Source: Fallopia convolvulus (lineage: Eukaryota > Streptophyta > Magnoliopsida > Caryophyllales > Polygonaceae). From it: DNA of 64,000 nucleotides. Each line of letters opens with the position of its first letter. The stretch's first letter is position 1. Under the pieces are notes generated by a model that saw only the letters and a program-made list of their open reading frames with translations, made no database searches and was not told where the DNA came from. The translations under genes and the position numbers were made by a program. This document shows, piece by piece, positions 34,842-46,949 of this stretch. The stretch spans positions 51,876,622 through 51,940,621 of the forward strand of contig OZ024734.1 in the NCBI GenBank assembly GCA_964016875.1, given 5' to 3'.

Positions 34842-37621
34842 TGTAACACCCCTTTCTTACCATGGAGGTATTACCACCAGTAACCCCGATTAAGACTAAA
34901 CCGAAGCTACCCAAGGCTTTAAACTGACTGAACAACTAAAAATCCAAAAGCTGGAGTGAAAATATGAAAATGGAAGACCACAAAATATTGTAAAAGAACT
35001 TAATCTTTACTACTTGATAATTCAAACTTTACAAAGTTTAACAAAACGTTACAGCGGAATAAATATAAATGGTCTTTAGACAACATTTGCCTTGTAACCA
35101 TAAACTTCGCTCAAACACAACTTTTGGAAACTTTTCTTGAACTTCTTGTTCCACTTCTCAAATCCACTTCCAAGAAATATCTGATGTGTCGTATACAACG
35201 GTGGACACCAGCCGACCATGCAATTGAATAAAGTGGTCGGGTTAGTCTAATGAAAGACTAAGCAAGTGAACAAAATGATTGGTTCTTATGGTAGTGACTA
35301 AACATATTGGCATCGTAATCCGGATGACAACCGGTCGATGATCCAACAGTTAGCAGTTCCATAGAGGATAAGAATGAGGCATGCATATTCAAGAGATAGG
35401 ACACCACAACTTGTGATTCAATTCCTTTACGAAACATGAACAATTGTTGGGAACTCATAATAATCACATAACATTTTGAAAACCCTTCATCGACTAATCA
35501 GATTGACTTAATCAAAGTTTGATTAAGAATCATTCATAACTGGAAGCAAGAATGGTTATCGAATAGAATAACCATCCGGGTACATTAATGTGCCTAACGC
35601 ACTTATCTTATATTACTTAACTTTTTACAAACATATTGGTAACTTTTAATCGATTGAAACCGCCGAGAATCCACATGTACATGGCGACGTCAAGATGAGA
35701 GGGACGAAAACCATGATCATTGACGAACACCTAGTACCAATTTGCACTTAGCTAGAGTGCACAAACACCTCCTCCAGCGTTGAGTGAGGTATGATTCATG
35801 ACCCGAATGTTGGGATATGATAGCGAGATAAACCTCCCAACATATACTGTTTTATAAAGAGGTCATCAGAGACTCAGCTCCTACCCCTGAAAAACTAACT
35901 TACTTCACAATAATGTTTCAGCACGAGACAACATACAAGGTCACACATAACAGACCTAAATCCAGTTCTAGCGCGAAACTGAATAAGCAACATGGTCATT
36001 ATTTCTAACAAATATAACAACCTATTATATTTTATTAAGCACACAAGTTGTTCCCAACACAAATATTAAATGGGATTCAATTCCTCATTTAATAACAATA
36101 ATGCAAGAGAGAACCGCCCACTTGCCTTAGAAGGCGTGCTGAACGTCCTTAGCAATTCCAACAGTAATCTTTATCATCCTTCTGCCAAATATAACAAAAG
36201 GATTTCTCAGCAACGAGTTCACAAAAACACTTCTTAGTTGTATACTCAAATTCTAAAACTTCCTAATTGATAAACGAATTAATTTTCGAATATCGATATA
36301 TAAGAAATCCTTAGTTATCATGAATTAAGGAGCCATCTTGGCGGAATTATAACTAATTATCCGCTTTACTTTTGAAACAACTTTCTAAACAAAAAGTGTT
36401 CCTCAGTAACAGTTCTTAAAGGTGACCAAATCTCGGATCAAACAGATTAACAACGAATCCCGAGTAATTATCCGAAGTCGTTTACCTGCCAATCGATGTC
36501 AAAACTTGTATTCGCTATAACTGAAGATCCCGACGTCCGTTTCTCAAGCGGTTTGAACCTGTGGGACCGTATCAACGTTAAGATTATAAAAACCATAAAT
36601 TTAATTAGTTAATCGAAACCGAAAGGTCCTTACGGTGGCTCTGTAATCAACCCGCTAATTAATTTCGATCGTAAATACCTTCACTCGAGCCCATGGCTCG
36701 TTTGGCTCGATCCCCGAGCCCAAGGGTGGCTGGGCGTTGCCGAACGGCGGCCCTTGCGGTGAGTGGTGGTCGAACAAGATAACGGTCGCCGGCGGCGTCA
36801 CACGCAAGGCAAAGAAGAGACCGACGGTGAAGAGTTCTCCTCTCTCGAGACAGTCGTCGTCCCACCATGATTCTTCTCTGGCGCGGTTCCTCTTTTGCAG
36901 TAGCCCAAAGGGAGGAAGAAGAAGAAGAGGTGCTGGAGGAGATGGAGGTGGACGGGGTGGAGAGGATTGCTGGCGGTGGAGAGGCTCAACGAGTCCGTCG
37001 TTCTCGTCCAAACTCTCTCGCACTTTCCTTTTGTTTGATAGACTTTGACGAGGCAAAAAGATATGCTATGGTAGAATTCTATCATCAAAATTCCTTCTCA
37101 CTTAAGAAAGAGAGAGGCGGTTTAAAAATCCAAAACCCGTCTCGGAACGGGATTCGCGTTAAAGCGGTAGAAATATATACCTCGGATGAAAAACTTACTA
37201 AATACAAAACGTCCCGTAAATTATGTAGACCAATAAAACCAATTTTCCATGATTTTATCCCGCTACCTTCAATTTTTAAGGCTTCCGTTTCGTATTTTAA
37301 ATCCTTTACATTACATAATTAAAAAGACGGGTTATCCAATAAATATTCTTTTTCCACTGAAAAATCCTAGAATTCACACCGACCCATATAATCATTTCTT
37401 TATGATTTTAGGATATCACCAAATATTTTCTAGGATTTAATCTCCATCAAAAATATTGGATTAAGCGTTAAAATGGACAAAGAGGTTAAAAGGATATCCG
37501 AGAAAAATTCAAAAATATCCTCAAAAACCACAGTTATTACATGATAAGTCCAAACATTTAAGAAAATAACAAACACATAATATAAATCTTGTCCCGTCCA
37601 ACGAACGGGTTAGTCCTCTAG
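34842..37621. mobile_element. Unclassified transposon with Helitron-like 3' end
   Basis: The right end has a hairpin (CCCGT-CCAACGA-ACGGG, 37593-37609) followed 8 bp later by CTAG (37618-37621) and T, as in Helitrons. The left end is unclear: TGTAACACCCC at 34842 looks more like an LTR start. A GC-rich island at 36650-37070 with open frames on both strands has low-complexity Pro/Ser/Gly/Arg translations and no recognised domain; it may be a captured exon. No Rep/helicase or transposase was recognised. Confidence 0.45.
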
Positions 37622-37627
37622 TGATAA

Positions 37628-37775
37628 ATATTATTAGAAGTATATATGTAACAAGGAGAGAATCATTAGGCTCGCTCAAGGAGAATGATTAACAACGCAA
37701 CGTTAATAGATATTGCTTCACTTCTTACGGTCGGTCATTTATCGTATTCTTTTGGGTGGATTTAGAGGTCCAGCT
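37628..37775. repeat. Remnant unit 0 of the SAHH tandem array
   Basis: This 148-bp piece (ATATTATTAGAAGTATATATG to GGTCCAGCT) equals 38114-38263 inside unit 1, but is joined directly to the start of unit 1 at 37776. An internal deletion of about 3.2 kb, including the gene, would produce it. Confidence 0.85.
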
Positions 37776-38730
37776 ATTTTAAATCTATAAACAATGGAAT
37801 GATAATCCGAGTAGATTATGTTTTTGTATTTTGGAATTATTAGATTTAAAGCTTATTATTCAAAGTACCTATTAAATCCGATTGTATCTTTGTAACGAGA
37901 TTTCGAACAATATGGATAATAATAATTTTCTTCAACGGTCATACAAGATTTTTGTGGTACAAAGTTGGAGTACGTGTCATGATGGGCAAAACATGAGATG
38001 CCTCCTAATTTGGAAGTTTTAATATGCAAATCCGACCGTATTTAAGGAAGTAATTCGGATGGTCTTAATATATACAATAAGAAAGGTGAATGATTTACCA
38101 CACGCCAATGTTAGATATTATTAGAAGTATATATGTAACAAGGAGAGAATCATTAGGCTCGCTCAAGGAGAATGATTAACAACGCAACGTTAATAGATAT
38201 TGCTTCACTTCTTACGGTCGGTCATTTATCGTATTCTTTTGGGTGGATTTAGAGGTCCAGCTATCCTCGTTTTAATTCGTTTTAGCCTAAATTATTCTCA
38301 ATAAAGTCAATAAAGCGCGAGAAGTGACACCGGCCTCTTTCTCGACCGAAAAAATATCGAATATATTTGGATAGTGTTGATAGCATGGATTTTAATGCTT
38401 ACTTTTGTGCTCTTATATTTTCCTCCTTCATCTCCAAATTTATAGTTGTTTCACGTTTATCGTTATCTTCTCTAATATATCTAAGTGAAATCTTCATGGT
38501 TTTAGAAGAACTTTCACTAGAGATATATACAATGATTTCTTGTTATATTACCTTGATTGATTAGAGTTATATGAAGAAATTATTTTTCAAAGGAATTTAG
38601 CACATGTTAATCGAGAATAAATGACATGATAAGGTAAACAAAGAAATGATGGTTCTCATTTGTTTTATTCAACTCAAACGACAATTATGGATCACAGATC
38701 CTTATTCATCTCGTTGTCTTTATTTGAGGC

Positions 38731-40915
38731 TCACTGATCTAGCCTAAGGTTACTAGGACCATAAGGACCTTCAATTGGAACATTGAGGTAAGTTGCTTGC
38801 TCTTGAGTGAGCCTAGTGATTCTAGCTCCTAGGTGACTAAGGTGTAGCCTCGCTGCCTTCTGCTCCAAGTGCCTAGGAAGAAAGTAGACCCTCCTCTCAT
38901 AACTAGAGGACTTTCTTTCGTTCCAAAGCTCAAGTAAGGCCATTAAGTGGTTGGTGAACGAAAATGATCTTAAAAAGCTTGGGTGACCAGATGCAGATGC
39001 AAAGTTCAACTTTCTCCCTTCGGCAAGGACAATGATTCCCCTGTTAGACTCGGGAAAGATGAATCGATCGGAGATAAAAGGCTTGATTGTGACCCTTCTA
39101 ACATCTTGACAGGTCTTGAGACCCTCAATGTCAATCTCATTTTCAAACTGACCCACATTCAAGACAATGGCATTGTTCTTCATCTGCTTCATGTGTTGGA
39201 CCCTAATGACATTTTTGTTCATAGTGGCGGTGACGAAGATGTCAGCGTCTGAGACAACATCTTCAACGGAACGAACAGGAAACCCTTCTACGGTGGCTTC
39301 AGAGGCACGAATCGGGTCTATTTCTGCAACAAATACCTGGGCACCAATCCCCCTGAGACCAACTGCGCAGCCCCTGCCAACATCTCCGTAGCCAACAACC
39401 ACAACAACTTTACCGGCAATTGCAACATTATCAGTGGCTCTGAAGAAACTGTTAAGAAAGGATTGACGACTTCCATGGATGCTCTCGATCTACAAAATAA
39501 AGTGGGTATACATTCAAACGCCAAAAATACTATTATAAACAAAGCATATAGTTAAAATTTGCATCCATTATCTTACTTACCCTGCTAGTGACAACATCAT
39601 TGACACTAATGGCGGGAAATAAGAGGGTTTTATTTTGCTGCAATTGGTACAATCGTCTGAGACCACTGCTAGTAAGCTCGGATACACCAACCACGACCTC
39701 TCTGATCTTCCTGAACCTCCTTGGATCCACCTTAATCCCATCCCTGATCACTTGCAGCATGATTCTTGACCTCTCGTTATCAACGCTGTTGGGATCGGGA
39801 AATCTCCCAAACCTTTCATGTTCCTCCTCTATCCTTACCCCCTCATGGATCAAAAGTGTTGCATCTCCACCATCATCAATTAGCAAATTTGGTCCGCCTT
39901 CACGGCCAAAATCCAATGCCCTCTCCACGGACCACCAGTATTCCTAAAATCCATCAATAGTGCCCATTAATATCATTCACATGTACTGATCCCTTAAATA
40001 GTAAGCACTCTATAAAGGTTATAACAACAACAATAAGGTTTGTAAGTGAAAATGAATAATGTCGCTTATTTTAAATAATTACTTGTTTTTCACCAAACCA
40101 TCCCTTGATGAAAAACTAAAAAATAACCACACATTAAACATTAGTCAATAATTATAAATAACGGCGCATTAAACATGTGTAGTTATAAGATGATATGCGG
40201 GTGCAAAATAAGTTAGAAATTTATCAATTATGCCTAACAAAAACCAAATACCCCTCACAAATAACACCTGCCAACAATTACGGGTGCTTAAACTCCTCGA
40301 TCATGAGCTAGCATCCACGTGATATACCTACGTACTTAATAGATTTCCTAGCATCCCTTTAACGGTAAAACAAGGTATATATATCGACGTTCGCCACCAA
40401 AGGTGAGTTCTTCCTCATGAAAAAATACAACGTATATATACATGTATACAACATATGTCAAATTTGTCAATGGATAATAAAAATATGCAGCAAGATGGAA
40501 AACTTATCAAGTAATTAACCTGGAGAGATTGGCCCCTCCATGCAAAGACGGAGGCTGAATCACGTGCAACGGCGGCAGCGGCATGGTCTTGGGTGGAGAA
40601 GGCGTCGGAGGAGCACCAACGCACGGTAGCACCAAGGGCGGTTAGGGTTTCGACAAGCACCGCAGTTTGGGTGGTCATGTGGAGACTTCCGGTTATCCTT
40701 GTACCCCTCAAAGGCTTCGAGGAACCGAACTCCGCCCTACAAGCCACCAGTCCGGGCATCTCTGACTCCGCCAACTGGATTTGGAGGCGCCCATAGTCGG
40801 CTTGGGATATGTCTCGAACCTTGAACTCTCGTCCTGCGCTCGACCTATCCACCACTAGGCTCATCCTTGACCCAGAAACAACTGTGAAATCTGCAGGGAT
40901 GTTAGAGAAACTCAT
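38731..40915 (-). CDS. S-adenosylhomocysteine-hydrolase-like protein, copy 1, probable pseudo-enzyme
   Basis: Three exons on the minus strand, 40915-40520, 39943-39581 and 39489-38731, join in phase into 505 codons. The N-terminus (SQADYGRLQIQLAESEMPGL, GSLHMTTQTAVLVETL, FSTQDHAAAAVARD), the middle (DDGGDATLLIHEG) and the NAD-binding fold (VVVVVGYGDVGRGCA, EIDPIRA) clearly follow SAHH, which splits S-adenosylhomocysteine to keep methylation going. Using human numbering recalled from the family, H55 and D131 are kept. The E156 position reads SEL instead of SEE, and the K186-D190-N191-C195 segment reads TSRIESIHGSR with one residue missing, so K186, D190 and N191 are lost and C195 is Ser. H301 is Gln and the C-terminal Lys/Tyr that caps NAD in the neighbouring subunit is replaced (GPSNLRLDQ). 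The frame is open, so it may make a stable non-catalytic relative. A CTATAAGTA box lies near 40990. Confidence 0.88.
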
Positions 40916-42416
40916 TTTGAGTGTGTTTATATGTGTCTGTGATAATTGAATTGAGAGAATGGTGTGAAGAGAGTGGTGACTGTGGAGGGGTACTTATAGA
41001 TTAATTGTGTGATCGAACGGTGTCGTTTTTGGTAGAGTGCAAGTTTTGAATACCCTTTTTAGATAAGCTTTGAGTTGTATATGAAAGATGCCATTTTGTA
41101 TCCATTTCCTTGTGGTACACTACTTTGTTCTCCTTTTCTTGTGATACACTACTTTGTGCAAGATAAAAAGTTAATATATTATTTTTATGGTTCATGAACA
41201 ATGACATGCAAAAGAATAAAGAGATAAAGACGAACTCAAGTTCGGCTTTTTTCTATTTAAAATTAGAAGGAATTCTATTCAAGCCTTGTTATTGTTTTAA
41301 AAAAAAACGAGGTGCTGGATAGGAAAATGCTTAAAATGGAAATTGTAAATAATATTTATTGAATGAAATGGTTTTTTAAACTACTAAATATATACTTTTT
41401 AGCTTGTTTGAATATGAAGATGAAAAACTTAAGAAACATATTTTAAATTGAATGGTAGATCATTTTAAATCTATAAACAATGGAATGATAATCCGAGTAG
41501 ATTATGTTTTTGTATTTTGGAATTATTAGATTTAAAGCTTATTATTCAAAGTACCTATTAAATCCGATTGTATCTTTGTAACGAGATTTCGAACAATATG
41601 GATAATAATAATTTTTTTCAACGGTCATACAAGATTTTTGTGGTACAAAGTTGGAGTACGTGTCATGATGGGCAAAACATGAGATGCCTCCTAATTTGGA
41701 AGTTTTAATATGCAAATCCGACCGTATTTAAGGAAGTAATTCGGATGGTCTTAATATATACAATAAGAAAGGTGAATGATTTACCACACGCCAATGTTAG
41801 ATATTATTAGAAGTATATATGTAACAAGGAGAGAATCATTAGGCTCGCTCAAGGAGAATGATTAACAACGCAACGTTAATAGATATTGCTTCACTTCTTA
41901 CGGTCGGTCATTTATCGTATTCTTTTGGGTGGATTTAGAGGTCCAGCTATCCTCGTTTTAATTCGTTTTAGCCTAAATTATTCTCAATAAAGTCAATAAA
42001 GCGCGAGAAGTGACACCGGCCTCTTTCTCGACCGAAAAAATATCGAATATATTTGGATAGTGTTGATAGCATGGATTTTAATGCTTACTTTTGTGCTCTT
42101 ATATTTTCCTCCTTCATCTCCAAATTTATAGTTGTTTCACGTTTATCGTTATCTTCTCTAATATATCTAAGTGAAATCTTCATGGTTTTAGAAGAACTTT
42201 CACTAGAGATATATACAATGATTTCTTGTTATATTACCTTGATTGATTAGAGTTATATGAAGAAATTATTTTTCAAAGGAATTTAGCACATGTTAATCGA
42301 GAATAAATGACATGATAAGGTAAACAAAGAAATGATGGTTCTCATTTGTTTTATTCAACTCAAACGACAATTATGGATCACAGATCCTTATTCATCTCGT
42401 TGTCTTTATTTGAGGC

Positions 42417-44601
42417 TCACTGATCTAGCCTAAGGTTACTAGGACCATAAGGACCTTCAATTGGAACATTGAGGTAAGTTGCTTGCTCTTGAGTGAGCCT
42501 AGTGATTCTAGCTCCTAGGTGACTAAGGTGTAGCCTCGCTGCCTTCTGCTCCAAGTGCCTAGGAAGAAAGTAGACCCTCCTCTCATAACTAGAGGACTTT
42601 CTTTCGTTCCAAAGCTCAAGTAAGGCCATTAAGTGGTTGGTGAACGAAAATGATCTTAAAAAGCTTGGGTGACCAGATGCAGATGCAAAGTTCAACTTTC
42701 TCCCTTCGGCAAGGACAATGATTCCCCTGTTAGACTCGGGAAAGATGAATCGATCGGAGATAAAAGGCTTGATTGTGACCCTTCTAACATCTTGACAGGT
42801 CTTGAGACCCTCAATGTCAATCTCATTTTCAAACTGACCCACATTCAAGACAATGGCATTGTTCTTCATCTGCTTCATGTGTTGGACCCTAATGACATTT
42901 TTGTTCATAGTGGCGGTGACGAAGATGTCAGCGTCTGAGACAACATCTTCAACGGAACGAACAGGAAACCCTTCTACGGTGGCTTCAAAGGCACGAATCG
43001 GGTCTATTTCTGCAACAAATACCTGGGCACCAATCCCCCTGAGACCAACTGCGCAGCCCCAGCCAACATCTCCATAGCCAACAACCACAACAACTTTACC
43101 GGCAATTGCAACATTATCAGTGGCTCTGAAGAAACTGTTAAGAAAGGATTGACGACTTCCATGGATGCTCTCGATCTACAAAATAAAGTGGGTATACATT
43201 CAAACGCCAAAAATACTATTATAAACAAAGCATATAGTTAAAATTTGCATCCATTATCTTACTTACCCTGCTAGTGACAACATCATTGACACTAATGGCG
43301 GGAAATAAGAGGGTTTTATTTTGCTGCAATTGGTACAATCGTCTGAGACCACTGCTAGTAAGCTCGGATACACCAACCACGGCCTCTCTGATCTTCCTGA
43401 ACCTCCTTGGATCCACCTTAATCCCATCCCTGATCACTTGCAGCATGATTCTTGACCTCTCGTTATCAACGCTGTTGGGATCGGGAAATCTCCCAAACCT
43501 TTCGTGTTCCTCCTCTATCCTTACCCCCTCATGGATCAAAAGTGTTGCATCTCCACCATCATCAATTAGCAAATTTGGTCCGCCTTCACGGCCAAAATCC
43601 AATGCCCTCTCCACGGACCACCAGTATTCCTAAAATCCATCAATAGTGCCCATTAATATCATTCACATGTACTGATCCCTTAAATAGTAAGCACTCTATA
43701 AAGGTTATAACAACAACAATAAGGTTTGTAAGTGAAAATGAATAATGTCGCTTATTTTAAATAATTACTTGTTTTTCACCAAACCATCCCTTGATGAAAA
43801 ACTAAAAAATAACCACACATTAAACATTAGTCAATAATTATAAATAACGGCGCATTAAACATGTGTAGTTATAAGATGATATGCGGGTGCAAAATAAGTT
43901 AGAAATTTGTCAATTATGCCTAACAAAAACCAAATACCCCTCACAAATAACACCTGCCAACAATTACGGGTGCTTAAACTCCTCGATCATGAGCTAGCAT
44001 CCACGTGATATACCTACGTACTTAATAGATTTCCTAGCATCCCTTTAACGGTAAAACAAGGTATATATATCGACGTTCGCCACCAAAGGTGAGTTCTTCC
44101 TCATGAAAAAATACAACGTATATATACATGTATACAACATATGTCAAATTTGTCAATGGATAATAAAAATATGCAGCAAGATGGAAAACTTATCAAGTAA
44201 TTAACCTGGAGAGATTGGCCCCTCCATGCAAAGACGGAGGCTGAATCACGTGCAACGGCGGCAGCGGCATGGTCTTGGGTGGAGAAGGCGTCGGAGGAGC
44301 ACCAACGCACGGTAGCACCAAGGGCGGTTAGGGTTTCGACAAGCACCGCAGTTTGGGTGGTCATGTGGAGACTTCCGGTTATCCTTGTACCCCTCAAAGG
44401 CTTCGAGGAACCGAACTCCGCCCTACAAGCCACCAGTCCGGGCATCTCTGACTCCGCCAACTGGATTTGGAGGCGCCCATAGTCGGCTTGGGATATGTCT
44501 CGAACCTTGAACTCTCGTCCTGCGCTCGACCTATCCACCACTAGGCTCATCCTTGACCCAGACACAACTGTGAAATCTGCAGGGATGTTAGAGAAACTCA
44601 T
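42417..44601 (-). CDS. S-adenosylhomocysteine-hydrolase-like protein, copy 2
   Basis: Tandem copy of the preceding gene, shifted by exactly 3,686 bp: exons 44601-44206, 43629-43267 and 43175-42417, 505 codons, all splice sites kept. Protein differences seen are Arg to Trp in the NAD loop (GYGDVGWGCA), Ser to Phe in IRAFEAT, and Val to Ala in REAVVGV. The canonical residue at the loop position is Lys, so Arg in copy 1 is the more conservative state and Trp here is probably derived. The same catalytic positions are missing as in copy 1, so the loss predates the duplication. One silent change is visible in exon 1. Confidence 0.88.
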
Positions 44602-45514
44602 TTTGAGTGTGTTTATATGTGTCTGTGATAATTGAATTGAGAGAATGGTGTGAAGAGAGTGGTGACTGTGGAGGGGTACTTATAGATTAATTGTGTGATC
44701 GAACGGTGTCGTTTTTGGTAGAGTGCAAGTTTTGAATACCCTTTTTAGATAAGCTTTGAGTTGTATATGAAAGATGCCATTTTGTATCCATTTCCTTGTG
44801 GTACACTACTTTGTTCTCCTTTTCTTGTGATACACTACTTTGTGCAAGATAAAAAGTTAATATATTATTTTTATGGTTCATGAACAATGACATGCAAAAG
44901 AATAAAGAGATAAAGACGAACTCAAGTTCGGCTTTTTTCTATTTAAAATTAGAAGGAATTCTATTCAAGCCTTGTTATTGTTTTAAAAAAAACGGGGTGC
45001 TGGATAGGAAAATGCTTAAAATGGAAATTGTAAATAATATTTATTGAATGAAATGGTTTTTTAAACTACTAAATATATACTTTTTAGCTTGTTTGAATAT
45101 GAAGATGAAAAACTTAAGAAACATATTTTAAATTGAATGGTAGATCATTTTAAATCTATAAACAATGGAATGATAATCCGAGTAGATTATGTTTTTGTAT
45201 TTTGGAATTATTAGATTTAAAGCTTATTATTCGAAGTACCTATTAAATCCGATTGTATCTTTGTAACGAGATTTCAAACAATATGGATAATGATAATTTT
45301 CTTCAATGGTCATACAAGATTTTTGTGGTACAAAGTTGGAGTACGTGTTATGATGGGCAAAACATGAGATGCCTCCTAATTTGGAAGTTTTAATATGCAA
45401 ATCCGACCGTATTTAAGGAAGTAATTCGGATGGTCCTAATATATACAATAAGAAAGGTGAATGATTTACCACACGCCAATGTTAGATAGTATTAGAAGTA
45501 TATATGTAACAAGG

Positions 45515-45855
45515 TGTTTATCCTATGCCCTTAGGACATAGGTTAGAAAATCCGTATTACTAAATATGTATCAATACAAAATTAAGCACTGAAGATGAAT
45601 ACAATAATCTAATCATTGTTTATGGACGAACGATTTTCTTACTCAAATAGTAAAATATTTAATCAAAATTTTGTATTAAAATAATCTAATCATTATTTTA
45701 AACACTGAAGATGAATCCTTGCAACATAAAATTTTGCCTATTTATACATTGAATACAATATTTCTGACTTTTTTTTTTAGTTTTAAACCTAAGCCCATTA
45801 TATATATTCCTCTTAATGCCCTTAATTACTCAAAATTTGAAGTGCCATATAACTA
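45515..45855. other. AT-rich spacer
   Basis: No gene was recognised. A near-palindromic motif around ACCTATGTCC/GGACATAGGT begins near 45525 and related pieces recur at 46437 and 54148. Confidence 0.4.
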
Positions 45856-46948
45856 GGGTGCTAGCTTTGGAACATCTTATCCCGAAGGCAAACGCCAATT
45901 AGTAGTTTGATAATATAGGATTTGGATTTGATAGGTTTATACAAATTTCGTAAGTAAAATTTCCACCAAAAAAAATAATTTCGTAAGTAAAATGTATAAA
46001 TCCTATCATAAATGAGTAAACCCTATTTAAAAATACTAAAAATAAAAATTACATTTTGAGATCGGAAAGAATCTGACCATTGATTTTTTTAACAATTAAA
46101 ATCTTGTGCAAATCTATGCACGGACATTATTTAAGATTCTAATCAATAATATATTTTCAAAACCTTCTCACAAATAATAAATAAACCCTAAAAAACTAAT
46201 CAGAAATTAAAAATACAAACAAAAATTGATATAAAGGTAGACTGAAAAAAAATCTTACCATTAAACTTTATTCACGGTTAATCCTTTCGAATTTGCTTAC
46301 AGAGTTGATTTACAACTTTAGTTGATCCTGGTCTTGTTGATCCCATTTTTTTCTTCACATGTACTAATATAAAATAAATTAAAACACGGACAAAGATATC
46401 CGATTAAAATTAATAATAATTAAACGATTTTTCTAACCTATGTCCCAAAAACATAGGTTAAACTAAATGAAAATTATATAAATCTACACTTATTTGAAAT
46501 TAAATAATTTTTTAAAAAGATTCACTAATTTTCTAACAAGTTTTAGTTTCGTTCATTAGTATATATACTTAAGCTATGCCCTAATTAGAAAAACCGAAAT
46601 CCTTTTAACTCATAAATATCCTTTTTTTTGTTGAAAGATAGAGATATTAGTAATCTTTTCAGATTTTATTAATGAATAATCATATAAGGGTTATAACAAA
46701 ATCATTACTAACTAAGCATCAATTCAGTTAAAGTATACACTATACAAGGCAAGTCGAAGTCGGTTATCCCGTTTAGCCGTGGATCTCAAGCTAGCTATAA
46801 GATTATCTATATATACTAGTATATATTACAACGTACTACAAAATACAAATAGCGGAGGATCTCGATCAATTCTGATCACATTGCTCGATCGCTTCGCTTC
46901 GCTACTTTACGGAGGAGATCGATGACGATGGTTGTGGGTAACAAGGCC
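45856..46948. repeat. MAPK promoter duplication, left copy (S1)
   Basis: From GGGTGCTAGCTTTGG to the first codons of the MAPK-like gene (ATGACGATGG at 46922), this segment repeats at 50866-51086 plus 53837-54660. It has no gypsy insertion at its start and no MULE in its middle. It breaks off at ACAAGGCC where truncated gypsy pol begins. Confidence 0.9.
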
Positions 46949-46949
46949 A

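Larger units (their letters stand above)
37776..45514. repeat. 3.686-kb tandem segmental duplication (two full units plus a partial third)
   Basis: Unit 1 is 37776-41461, unit 2 is 41462-45146 (shorter by 1 bp in an A-run), and a partial third copy runs 45147-45514. Units 1 and 2 differ by only a handful of substitutions; the partial copy carries more. Each full unit contains one SAHH-like gene on the minus strand. The array boundaries are the ATTTTAAATC point and, at the right, an abrupt end at TATATGTAACAAGG. Confidence 0.95.

Noticed and set aside
36655..37322. GC-rich open frames on both strands as a host gene
   Set aside because: Translations are low-complexity Pro/Ser/Arg/Glu runs on both strands with no splice pattern and they lie inside a transposon-like unit; kept only as a possible captured exon.
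38367..38564. 65-codon plus-strand frame present in both SAHH units
   Set aside because: It is identical in both units only because they are recent duplicates. The composition is hydrophobic and low complexity with no known family.
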